Source: Hypoxylon rubiginosum
Lineage: Eukaryota > Ascomycota > Sordariomycetes > Xylariales > Hypoxylaceae
Assembly: GCA_902806565.1 (NCBI GenBank)
Contig: CADCXA010000055.1
Coordinates: 1,116,001-1,180,000, forward strand
Direction: 5' to 3'
Length of the DNA: 64,000 bases
Below the pieces are notes generated by a model. It ran no database searches, was not told the DNA's origin, and saw nothing but the letters and a program-made list of their open reading frames with translations. Positions 42,204 through 54,100 of the stretch are shown here, in pieces (positions within the stretch are counted from its first letter, which is position 1; every line of letters starts with the position of its first letter). A program made the position numbers and the translations under genes.

Positions 42204-44247
42204 GACTCCCGTCGTTCTATTCCTTTGAAGGATCTGGCCCCGTGGTAAGTGCTACAGCGATCGTCGCGTACGTTGTCTCTTGATCTATGATGACATGGAA
42301 TCCAGGCCAGAGCAGAAAAATAGAGGACTATAGGAGAAGGATAGTTGATGGACTCCAGTGTCAGTGTCAGCGCTAGACACAAAAAAAATCCGTATTCGAA
42401 GTTCCCAGATACTGGCGGCTCAACGAGGACGGATGCAGGCCGACCGGCAGCAGTTGGCCCAGGGTCCGTCGCAAGTTTGCTACAATATGTCGTGACTGCT
42501 CGTAATCCTTATTAGTAGGTAACGACGGCCTGCAGCACCCTTTACGAGATGTATGCCGCCACGGACTGATTGCGCAGGAGGTTGATAGAGGCCGAAGGAA
42601 AATACGCCAAGAGAGGGTGAAGAATGAATGATTCGATTACGATTGACTACGAAGTCAGGTGGCCAAAGACGGTAAGACGGAGAAGTCTATGGGGATTTTC
42701 GGACGCAAGGGGCAATATTCCTCGAGGCTCGTGTGATATCTCTCGTAGGCCCGGGTAGCATAGGTAGAGGGACGTTAAGAGGTAGTGTGGTGTATGTACG
42801 CTAAGGTGAGTAGTGGTGTGAGGAGGGTTGGTTCTTTGACTGTTGAGGGCAAAGGCCGTTTTTGCTAAGGAGCTGGAATCACGAGGTTCGAACCCTGGCT
42901 CGCTTGCATAACCTTGGAACCCTTCGCTGTCGAGACCTCGGGAGACGGGCAACGACTCCGCCACGTCGGGATTGATCCGTGGAGATAAGATCGGAGGAGT
43001 CAGAGGGAAGAAGCTGTCACAGTCACAGGATTGGGGGGTAAGGAAGGGCGTTTGTGCGAGGGGGGGAGCCTCAGTCCGAGGTGAATCTCGGAGATTCGAG
43101 ACGAGATTATCTTGAGGGATTCCCAAGAGTCAGGATTCAGAGACTAAGGACGGACTTGGACTGGAGTGACAGAATGACAGAGTGCAGTGCAGGTGTGAGA
43201 GAACCTGGAACTGAGGGCTTCAGCTGGCGGTACGTTAGGTACGGTACCTAAACTTGGTATTACCAGCACTTGGACCGCATACGGCAACAGTAGCCCAGTA
43301 GTCCAGTAGCAGACAGGGTTGAAAAAGGGCTGGACGGTAGGGGAGTCAGGGAGTTCATGCCCCCCCTATAGGCTAACGTGGTCTAGCGTGGTCTAGCATG
43401 GACTAGCATGGATCTCAAAGAAGATAAACTCACCCGGTTCAATGAGACACAGGCGGATTATTATTAAAGGACCTACCATTGGCTCGAGCCAAAGATTAGA
43501 TTTGATAATACAACCCAGGCCCAGCCCGTTACGGGGCCAGGGGGCCTATGGGGTCTTTACGGGCATCGCGGGTCTAACGTAACAAGCTTCTTCTTTTTTC
43601 TAATAGTCCCCCAATCATTGGCCCGTTTGCTGCGTACCTCATATGTAGTACATGTATCTAGGTAGTATCGAGGGATGCATCATCAGAAGGCGGTCTGTCA
43701 ATTTATATATAAGATGCCTACCTAGGTACACTACCTTTTATGATATGGGATGTATGATATGTATGATATGTATGTAGGCGTTACCATCATCTGATCCCCA
43801 ATTAATCAAACCCAAAGTTGGTGGACCTATACCATATCGGTACTACTTGGTAATACCATACCTATATGGCGGTCTAGGCTTTCTAGTCTTTTTTTTTATT
43901 GTTCTCCCTTTTTCGATTCCTATCAGCTGCACATAGCCTAGATCGTACGTAGATGGTATGTTACCAACATCCGGGAGACGGCTGATACAAGCGAACAGTT
44001 GGTATATATCGTACCTATCGGAGAAGATACTCCTCGGCTGATCACATTACTATCAAGAGGAAAGCAATAACGAAAGTGAGTGACCCGGTCCCGCCAGTCG
44101 CATCTTAATACCCAAGAAACCCATGTCGGTGTTGGGCTTTACCTAATACGCACTGTTTACGACGGGACTCCACGCCAAGCTTTTTTATCTCGACCCAGTG
44201 GATCTCCTTGCATGTGCAGAACGCCGCAGGCTCAGGCTACCGTGGTA
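42204..44247. other. long SRE upstream region
   Basis: About 2 kb of likely promoter and leader. HGATAR matches occur at 42983 (AGATAA), 43422 (AGATAA) and 43503 (TGATAA). A GTCTAGC(G/A)TG tandem is at 43381-43410, and a CTACCTAGGTAC palindrome at 43718. A 159-codon minus-strand frame (42647-43126) lies upstream of SRE but has no recognisable domain. Whether SRE has an additional 5' exon here cannot be decided. Confidence 0.4.
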
Positions 44248-44470
44248 CAGTGGGAGGCAAAAAGTTTGAATCCAAAATAAGTACAGGTGGGTCTAGAGTA
44301 GGACCGCATTAAATTAATATACTTATTGAATACATATTCGTACTGGATAAATAAATAATACACATTCAGAAAGATATACGACTTTTAGAAATCAAGTATA
44401 TTCATCTAATGTGGACCTACCCCGGACCCACCTCTACTTATCTTGGATTCAAACTTTTTGCCTCCCACTG
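44248..44470. mobile_element. MITE with long terminal inverted repeats, TA target duplication
   Basis: A 223-bp element begins CAGTGGGAGGCAAAAAGTTT and ends with its reverse complement, AAACTTTTTGCCTCCCACTG. The inverted repeats continue with mismatches for roughly 70 bp inwards (GAATCCAAAATAAGTACAGG against GAATCCAAGATAAGTAGAGG, then GGTGGGTC in both). The element is flanked by TA on both sides (44246-44247 and 44471-44472). No coding frame is present. The TA duplication points to mobilisation by a Tc1/mariner-pogo-class transposase, which is inferred. It lies between SRE and the dynein gene. Confidence 0.9.
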
Positions 44471-45150
44471 TACGTATCACTAACTCAAATAAAAGAGGGG
44501 GAAGGCTGGAAGGATAGATCATAGATCCGACATAGGTATGAGATTACGTGTATTTTAGATAGATAAGATGATACATAATAATAATAAAGGGATCGAGAAA
44601 TCCTTTTCGTCCATCTTGTCTCTTGTTTGGGATATAACGTAATATTTGCGATATTTTTCTCTTACTCCCTCACTCCTATCCCGGAGTTTCATAAAGAAGA
44701 AAAAAACGACGTGTACCACACATGAAGATCGCAAGGAACGAGTTGCAAATACAATCGCCTTGATTGGACGGACACGTGCATTGGCTGGAGCCGCCAAACC
44801 GCTCACGGCTCCATAGGAATGATGTCAGAGCCCGAACATTTCGTTTGCCCCGTCAAATCAAACTACTAAGCGAGAACGGCCTCTGGTAATAGGTACACTA
44901 CAGCATAATCAAGTAGAGAGTCAAACAAAGATAATGAATAAGAATATTTATTTTCTCAACATAACTAATGCACATGTATTCCACAAAAGAGAGGAAAACA
45001 GTCTAAAACTAGGGGGGTATCAGGGTATGAAGGCTCGCAATCTTAACGAAAGCCGGCAGAGAGTTAAAAAGACCAAAACAACACCACCCCCATGAACCAG
45101 AATATGTATTGCTATGCATTTACCAATTTCTGTCTGCTGTATCACACACC
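44471..45150. other. intergenic: dynein 3' region
   Basis: AT-rich stretch containing the dynein 3' UTR. No gene supported. Confidence 0.6.
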
Positions 45151-48100
45151 TCAGACTTCACCCATAAGCTGCTCTCCCTCGTCCAACAATTCCGTCACCT
45201 TCTTCAAGTTGTCAATCAAGCTCCTGCCGAGGCCGACTAGGAGCAGCTTCTCTGCGTTGGCCGGAAGACCTAGGTAGGTCGGCGGCTCGCGCTCCGGCAG
45301 CTTCTGGATCCATCCCATGAACTCTTGTAGCGAAGTACCAGACGGCACCACAAGGCTCCCTTCCTTCTCAGACCCTTCTACCAGCTTGTGTCCGATGTCG
45401 TAAGCAGAGGGCGTGAGGGACTGATTGACTAGTTCCGTCAGCCGGTTGAAATCGCCCTCGTCGTCGATCTTTCCGCCGTACGTCTCACGGACTAGATAGC
45501 GGATCATATCCCAAGGGATGTTCTGCGGGTTGATGTTTGTACGGCTTTGAGCCACAGATTCTACCCACGTATCGATGATGAAGGCCGAGCATTCGTACTG
45601 TAAGAGGGTTAGTATAGCTGGCACCAAATCATAATCTCATGGGATGTACTTACATCACTGTCATTGAACTCCCAGAAGCCCTTCCATCCTAGGTTCGGAG
45701 TGTATCGTAGACGTTCTTGAACCACAGCGTGCAAGAAAGAAAGAAGTAGATACAGCCTGTTGCGCTCCACGGGGCTCTTGGTAGCTCGGTCCGAGAGAGA
45801 CAACATCGAATCCTTCATATTGGCTCTTACACCGGCAGGTTGCTCGTACATAAGTACACGAGAAGCGCGCAGCAGGTTCACGGGAATCTTGAGACTAGAC
45901 TCCATCGACAGGAACAGCCTGAAATCGGAGTGAGGATTGAGTGATTCCATGCGCTTCTCCAGGGATTGCAGCCAAGTAGGTGCAAGATGAACGTTCTTGA
46001 TGAGAACCCAAGATCCGACCTGCGCTGCATTGCTGATTGCTTTGTCGGCACTCGCAAGACCTTCGTTAGATCCCATAGCGATGTTGGTGCATCGGACGCG
46101 CATTCTTTCCACCAGATTGTCCACCTTGTAACTGGCATCGAAACCAGGGCTCGAGACGAGCGATATAGGGCGCGTCGGAGGAACTTGGCTGACGGTTTCC
46201 TTGAGGTCATCTACAATATCGAACAGCTCAGTCCCGAAAATCGACGTTACGAATCGCTCCGCAGCCGGGACGAAACGATCGAGACGGAAGAGCTTGACAA
46301 GAAGTAGCGACAGAAGGCCTTGGTCAAATGGCTCGCTGTTGGAGTCCCAGATCTGAGGGACGAAGTTCTCTGCAAACTCTTCCGTCAGGAATTTGTCCCA
46401 GACATCAGATGGCATCTGGTCAAGTTTGTCCTTTAAGACGCCGAGTCGCTTAGCACGAGTGAAAGTCTCGTCCTTGGCGTCAATTTCTGTGGAGAGATCC
46501 TTGCCCTCGATACGACCATCGAGGATGATGTCGATCAGACCCTTGTCCATCTTGTAAGGGGAGGCTTGGGCGAGGAGCATAGCAAGAGTAATGCGATCTT
46601 TCTGCAGCAGACCCAAAGCCGTCCTCTTGAATGCGGTTACAAATAGGTCCTTGATAATGACGTCTCGGCGCTTGTTAAAATCCTTCTCACCTGCCAGGTT
46701 CTTATTACCGTGGAGGACGGAATGGAAAATGTCGAGGAAGTATTGCAGCGAGAACTGATAGAAGTGATTGAGGTAGTGCAGCTGCTCGAGCACAGCAAAG
46801 ACGGCACTGCAGGATCTTGCGATTATGCTGTATTGCAATGTAATTTCCTCCACCTCGGCCATCACGCCCTCCGTGTTGCTCATCTTAGTAGTGATTTCCC
46901 CGGCTTCAGTCTTGAGAGTCTCAAGGGTCTCGATGACATGGTCATCGTCGAGAATGTTGCCGCGAGATTCGTTTAGGGCTTGCAGGAGGCGCTTTTCAAG
47001 CTGTCGAAGATGGACCTTGAATTCACCTTGTAGCTTGATGAGATTGGATCTTCTCTCATCGACATCTGGTCTCTCAGACTTCAGGACGTCATTAAGGGAC
47101 TGAGTCTGGAGACTGCTCTGCGTAACTGTAAAGTTGACAAATGTGGTTCGACTGCAGATATCCGGCGGGAATGTAGCAGAAGGATCTCTAGTAGATAGGT
47201 AGATTTTGAAAGCGGGGGAGAAGTCGATCTGCTGTTTGCCAAGCTGTATAAGCACACGGCCGCCAGTTTTCTGGTACTCCTTGTTGAGGACATGGTTGAG
47301 AATAGGATCTAGATGTTCAGCATCCTGGATAAGAATCGGGTTGCCAAATCTCAGGGAACTTTCTAGCTGCTTGGTGAAGGAGTCGTCCAAGAAACTGGTG
47401 ACAGTAAGGCGGCGATCCTTGCATTCACGTTGAAGGAACTCGGTAACTCTGCCTGAAGGGTCGATGATGAGCGGGTACCGGTTGAAGCGCCTGAGGATGA
47501 TGGCGTTTTCTGTACATAGATCATCGACGGGCAGCGTATTTTCTTGCCAACCAAGTCGCTCATCAGCAGTGGATAAGGATTCTGTGACGGGATTGTGGGG
47601 TTTGAAGTTGATTCCAGAGAGGTGCAGCTGGTGCAGCCAGTCTTCCATCATCGATTTTCGGAAGGTCTGATCGTAAAGACCGCTGTAAGCTAAGAAGGCG
47701 GCAGCAACTAGGACATCTCCAACCAGAGTGCTGATTTGTGTTTCAAACGATTTGCTTCCATCTTCCCAACGGGTACGCTCCGAAGAAAGACTGTCAAGAA
47801 GCCTGACACTTCGGTCAACCTTGAATTGGACGCGAGACATTTCGGCCTTAATGGCCTGTGTCTCACTGATGAGAGCAGCGTATTCTGTTTTGTAAGTCGC
47901 GATGCTCTGTTCAAGACTAGTGATGGTGTTCTCAACGGCCTTCGCTTCAGCCTTTGTCTGAAGGGCTTGTTCTTCGAGCTGATCTACCTCCTCCCGTAGA
48001 GGGCCGACTCGGTCAAGGATTTCGGAGTAGTTAACTTGTGCCTCTACCCATTGAACTAAGGGGCCACAAGCTTTACTGGCACGGTTGACCTTTTCGTATG

Positions 48101-51100
48101 TGAATTCGCTGTTATTCAAAAACTTGGACCGCATCAGCGTTCGCATAGACTTGGTCATCTGTTTCTCATTATCAAAGTTGACAATGCTCGCAATGAAGTC
48201 GTCTCGGCGCACGACGACTTGGACGGCCTTCCAATCGGCGATCTTGTGACCTAGCAATGTGCATACAGACTCCATGGCAAGCCGAACGCCCTGAGGCGGA
48301 GAGCCCATAGAACGGACTTCCGTCAAATGCTGTCGTTTGATGTTGCTGACACTAGCTTTAGCTTCTTCGACGGCGGGTTCGGCTCTTGCCAGGTCGTTCA
48401 AGACGACCTCCTTGCGAGACGCAACTTCGGCTTCTTGCTTTTCGAGTGCTGCCTGGATCTGCAGGGACGTGCTCTTGCGTTGTTCAGCTTCCCGTTGATC
48501 GGCAATCATGCGTTGCAGCTTCTCATTAGCCTCGGCGTCTTTCGCTTCCAGTTGGGTTTTCTTCTCAGCTAGACTGACCCTGAGATCACGGACCTTCTCG
48601 ACCGTGTCTCTGAGCTTGTCAAGACCAACGTTTAGATGGCGCTGTTGTTCTTCCAGGTCTTCGCGCTTCTCGTTGTATAGCTTGACGTACTGCGCGACAA
48701 AGTCGAGGAAGTGGCGCGGTGTGAGGAACGTGACTTTTCCTTGCTGATTCTGGAGCTTGCTGTTGAATCGTTGCAGGGAATAGTGGATATAGACCATAGA
48801 GTTGACAATTGTTTCTCTGTGAGAAGGCGGCAAGTTAAGACCACGATACGCGACAGGAATAGTATCAGGAGCCGCGAAGTTAGGCTTGTCGAGGTCGATA
48901 GAATGCGTCAACTCATTAGCTACCTGGAAGAGTGCCTGATCCGACCAATCACCGAACCAGTTGAGGACGCAACGGTTGAACAAGGCCGGACTTGTGGCGG
49001 CTTTAGAGGATAATCCGTCTTCAGGCGGGTTCATGGTGAAAACGACGTGTAAGTTCTTAACGATCTGCTGTGTGAACCACTTGTAGAGCTCTTCTTGAGA
49101 ATCCAGCAATAGACCTTGCCGCTGTGCACCTTCCTTGCAAGCCGTCATTAAGGAAGCGAAGTCGTCCCCTTCAAATAGACCGGGAACTTCGGCGTTGGCA
49201 AGAAGTGTGTTCATCCTTTCCAGGAAACCGGAATCGAGGACGTTAGATTCATCCATGATAAAGCAGATCTTCTCGCCCTTACAACCGCATCGGCGTAGAA
49301 CCTCTCGAAGATCCTCGTCGAAATCTTCGGCCGAGTATTTTCCGTGGACCTTGATTTGGTAGACTTTGAGACCGTTCATCCAAGCAACGAACCTCGAAAG
49401 TGTTGTCTTGCCACTTCCACTGACACCGATAAGGATGAGATGGCCCTGTGGCTGTCTGAAAACACGGTCGATACGAAGGACATGCTCAAGCACATCGTTA
49501 AATAAAATAAGGGGTACGTCCACCTCTTCTTCACAGAAAGTCTTGAGACGGGCTTTTACAAAGTCACGCAACTGCTCTCTGTCAACCGGGACATAATTCT
49601 TCGAAAGCCAGTTAGAGTATAAGATTGGGCCACCTAGTGCCTTCTCCTCTTCGATCGTCGGGAAGAACTCCAATGCGATTCGTCGAACGGCGTCGTCAGT
49701 CCACTTCCGCTCATCCTCCGCGACTAGACGATCCTGGAAGAGACGTAGCGCCTCGTGCGCCCAGATGCGGATCAGTCCTTCGATAGAAAGGGTTTCCAGC
49801 GGACGAATAGCCTCGTATACGCCACGCACCCATCTTGTCAACTCACGAGGACTGTATACGTAATGCGGTTGGATCTTGGGCGTGAAGCGCTGTTGAGATT
49901 CCAGGTAGAACCGGACCATCGCTTGAGTAAGGGGCTCAGAGTATCCGCGTAGTGCCGGAATGATCTTAAGAACCGCAGAGTTGAAAGTACCATAGATCTG
50001 CTGCAGCGACAACTCGCCCGGATAATCAACCATAATGAGCGGGGCATGCCTGAGGAACCTGGCGCCCATGGGAGTACGACCAGCATCGGTTGGAGGATTA
50101 CAGGCACCGACGAACTGGATTCGGTCGAGGGTCACCCAAGACTTGTCAGATGTCCGCCAGAAGCCGTTGTGTTCAACTAGCTGACGAAGGAATGAGATGG
50201 CTCGCTGAGTGCCGTACTTGTCTGGTGCTGGCAAGTTGATCTCGTCACAGAAAAGGACAAGCCATCGACCAATCTGGGTCGGCGATAACATGACACCATT
50301 TAGAGTCTTCTTATACTCGCAGTACTGTTCAAAGGTCTTGATGAGAAGGTCAGGTGTAGTCGCGCTAGAGAAATTGAGGCCGACAACTTCCATGTTGGGT
50401 AGTTTTCGAAGCGCGCTGAATAGAGTCATTGTTTTACCAGAACCAGGCGGACCGCAAAGCAAGAGCGGCTTGTGTTCGGCAAGCCAAGAATAGAGCACAT
50501 CTTCGTGGCGAACAGTATCTAGAGTGGGAATGACAACGTCTGTTTGTGTGATCGAATGCGTGTTAACTTCAATCGTTGGAACCTGGTTCTGCCATGGCGT
50601 CCATTCAGCTCTAGGAAGATCGACGTCGAAGTCAATAAGGGAGCTAGTGCCATCAAGCGGCGGTGATCCGAAGCTCGCAAGGGCTCCAACATTATCTCCA
50701 AATGCTTTTCGATCAGTGAGTGGACAGTCACCCGTCAAGGCCCAGACCAAGGCGAGCAGCAGCTTTTTCGCAACATATGCTTCGATCTGCTCGGGATCCA
50801 GAGGGAAATCCACATGCGCTGCATTGTATTCGATCATATCTCGAACGGCCTTATTCAATAATGAGAACAGGGTCGTGAGAACACGAGCAACAGTAAACTC
50901 CATAATGTGGTTGTATGATTCGGCTTGCTTAAGAGCCGCAAGAATGAAGTCGTCCGTAGTAAAATAGGCGTTCAGTAGATCGGCAACCTGGCTCTGAATC
51001 TGCAGAGCCTTTGCGGGACTCTGACCAGCAGCAGCGGTATCTTCATCCAAATCCTCGAAAGCAACAGTCCTGAGAGCCTCCAGGTAATTGGTGACCATCA

Positions 51101-54100
51101 TGCTTGGAGTAACCGTGTCCTCGCTGAACCAGACCATACCACATCGACTGACAGTTGCCAACGTAGCATACTTCAGAGTCTCGACTTCGAACATGATCCG
51201 AACATTAGCTGGCAGGTTGAGACGCTCACCATTAGGAAGTGTAAGTAGCTTATTGTCGTCAAGAACACTGTTCAGATTTTCAACCCATTCGGGATCGACA
51301 TCGCCATCGAAGACAATCCAGTGGCGTTTCGAGTCTTCGCCACGCAGGTTATCGACAATCTTTCGTAGAATGCTGGTGAACAAACCATCGGTCCATTCTC
51401 TAGTAGTTGAGTCCAGGTTTCCGTATAGAGCTTCCTTCGACATGACTTTCGAGTCAATGACGTGAGAAACGCCCTCGATTCCTTCGACCTGTTGCAATGC
51501 GTCCAAAAGGAGCCTCCACGCGGCAGACTTTCCGGTTCCTGAATTTCCGACCATCATCACACCGTGATGTATCTTCTGGATCTGGTATAGTTGAATAACT
51601 TTGGTCATCCAAGTATCATTTACAACGAGATGTCTCTCTGCCGCCAGGCGACGAATAGCGTCCTCAAGTTTGTCCAAGTTAGCAGGGACATATTGAACAC
51701 CTGGGAAACAGTCCCCTTCGATATTCATCATGATTTCGACGTCGTTTCGAATCAGTTTCGGAGCTATGGTTTCTCGGACACTCTGCACGATGATTTCAGG
51801 TTCGACAACTTCTTCGGCACCAAGGGTACCGTCGCCACTGGTAAGTCGAGCACGTTTAAGGCCACCCGAGCTGACGAGTACGCTCTTCAGAGCACGCAGA
51901 CCGAAATCATAATGCGCTTGCTTGGACAATTTCGCGGCACATTGGTCAAAGAACGGAACTGTCTGCTTCGAAAGCTGCTTGGCTTGGTTGAAACCTTGGG
52001 AGTAGAGCATGACTTCAGCAATAAGCTCTTTATCTGGCTTTGACATGGCTACGCTGCGGAACAGCTTCTTCAAGTTGTCAGGCAAGTTGGAACGGCCTGC
52101 ATAACCCGGATTCATCGTGATGAAAATACCAGTGTTGGCGTTTACATGAAGCTGGCGACCGACCAATTCGATCTGGGCCTTGTCGTCCTCCACGCCTTGT
52201 TTGAGGCCAAGCTGGATGTTTTGAATTTGCTGCGAGACGGCAGACAGGATCCTCTCCTCCAAACGGTTAAATTCATCGAAACAACCCCAAGCACCGACTT
52301 GACAGATACCAAGAAAAATCCGACCCATGGCCTGGAAGTCAAATGTGTCGTCACAGCAGAACACAAGAGTGAAACGACCCAACTGAACGCCAAGAGCTTT
52401 GACGGATTCCGTCTTTCCTGTACCAGCGGGCCCGTACGGAGAACCACCAAGTCGCTGGCAGAGAGCTTGGGTGAGAGTTCCGAAACAGCGATCGGTAAGG
52501 GGCGTTCGGACAAGCCTGTCGGGAACACCTAGATACTCGAAACCATAGTTGAGCTTCGCGTTTGCCATCTTGATGTGAAGGCGCTGCAAGTAGTCTCCTT
52601 CGGGATTGTAGACGTATCGCATTTGCAGCAGCCACATGTAATGTGTTGGAGTAGTGGCATTGAGCTTCACCAGCTTTTCGATGACATCTCGCTGGTGGAC
52701 ACATTCTGTGATAAGAGCCTCGCACTTCTTTCTCTGTATCACTTCTAGGTCGCCGAGAACAGTCTCAGCAAGAAGTCGGAGAACTTGGACTTCCCGCTCA
52801 TAGAGGGATTGTAGTGTTGAGCCTCCGTTATTCAGAGACTGCTCGACAGCTGTAGTCCAAACCACCTGGGTAGCAAGTACCACAATCTGACTAGGGAAGT
52901 TGGTCATGAAGTCATTCAGGGCACTCTGGTCGATCTCGCCGGATTCGAAGATAGGCGTATACACCTCAACAGCCTCGGCTAGAAGTTCGGCTAGGGTAGC
53001 TTTCATGCCGTTCTCGAGCAGTGCCAACCAATCATTAATCTTAGGCACTTTAGCAAGTGAGATCTCTTTCTTGAGGCGTACTACTTCGTCTTCTTTCGAA
53101 GTGAAGCCTGAGATGATTGATTCGTCATCCATGACTAGGCCGGTCAGGCCAGCGAACATCTTCTTGAAATGTTTAGCAATGCGTAGAGTATCATTGCTGT
53201 TACCGATCATCTCAAGGAGATCTTCATCACCAACGAAGTAGAAGCGAGGAAATGAAACTCTTTCTTTCTCAAGATATTCACCGAGCGCCTTCTGGATCTT
53301 GTTGAGTAGTTCGGCGAGACGTTCCAGCGACTTCTGGACACCAGTGATGCCTAGAACATCCATAACCATTGGTTGCTTGTAGACTTTCTTCATGACAGCC
53401 ATGAACTCGCTATTGATGTTCTGAAATCTTGAAGATTCTATCGGCAAGAGATGCTTGATGTCGGCATTTCCAGTGAAGACACCTTCTAAGTATACCCATT
53501 GGCGCTGGACATCAATCCAAACATCAAAAAGAACGTGGACACGGTTCAGCTTGTCCTCCCAAGACGAAGCTTCCTCTTCGAACTCTTTATAGTACGGCGA
53601 ATGTTTCATCGCCTGCAGGGAGTTCAGATTTTCACTGCACTTGGCGAAAAGGTCGTCCCAGCCGCGGATAAGGCGGCACTTGGTCTGGTATGCCACGAGA
53701 TCTAGTTGGTAGCTGTTCCAAGTTTCCTTCACCTGCTTCAAGAACTCTTCTAGTGCCATCTCACCCTGAGCTTGCGTGATGATGTCTCTGACAATGACCT
53801 CAGTGGCAACTAGATTGAGATCCCAAACGTCTCCAAGTGTCATAGACACAGGTGAGTAGCGCCGTCCGGGTTTGATTTCCTTCCAAATCTTCGTCCAGTG
53901 TCGATCTCGGATAGCTTCAGACTTCAAATCACCCAGCACGACATTCACTTTCAAGAACTGCCGGAGAATGGCCTGGACATGCTCAAAAGCAGCGTACTGT
54001 CGCATCCTGCTCGGCATTTCCTTCGTCATCCTAATGAGACCATCAATGCTAGTACGGATCTTTCTGGGTTGGACACTTCCCCACAGGGTCTCTCGGAGTT

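Noticed and set aside
42885..42895. GGTTCGAACCC, identical to a tRNA B-box/T-loop
   Set aside because: Neither strand gives a full T stem, an acceptor stem or an A box at the right distance, so no tRNA is called.
42647..43126. 159-codon minus-strand frame upstream of SRE
   Set aside because: No recognisable domain and no splice link to the SRE start that I could justify; may be part of a long leader.
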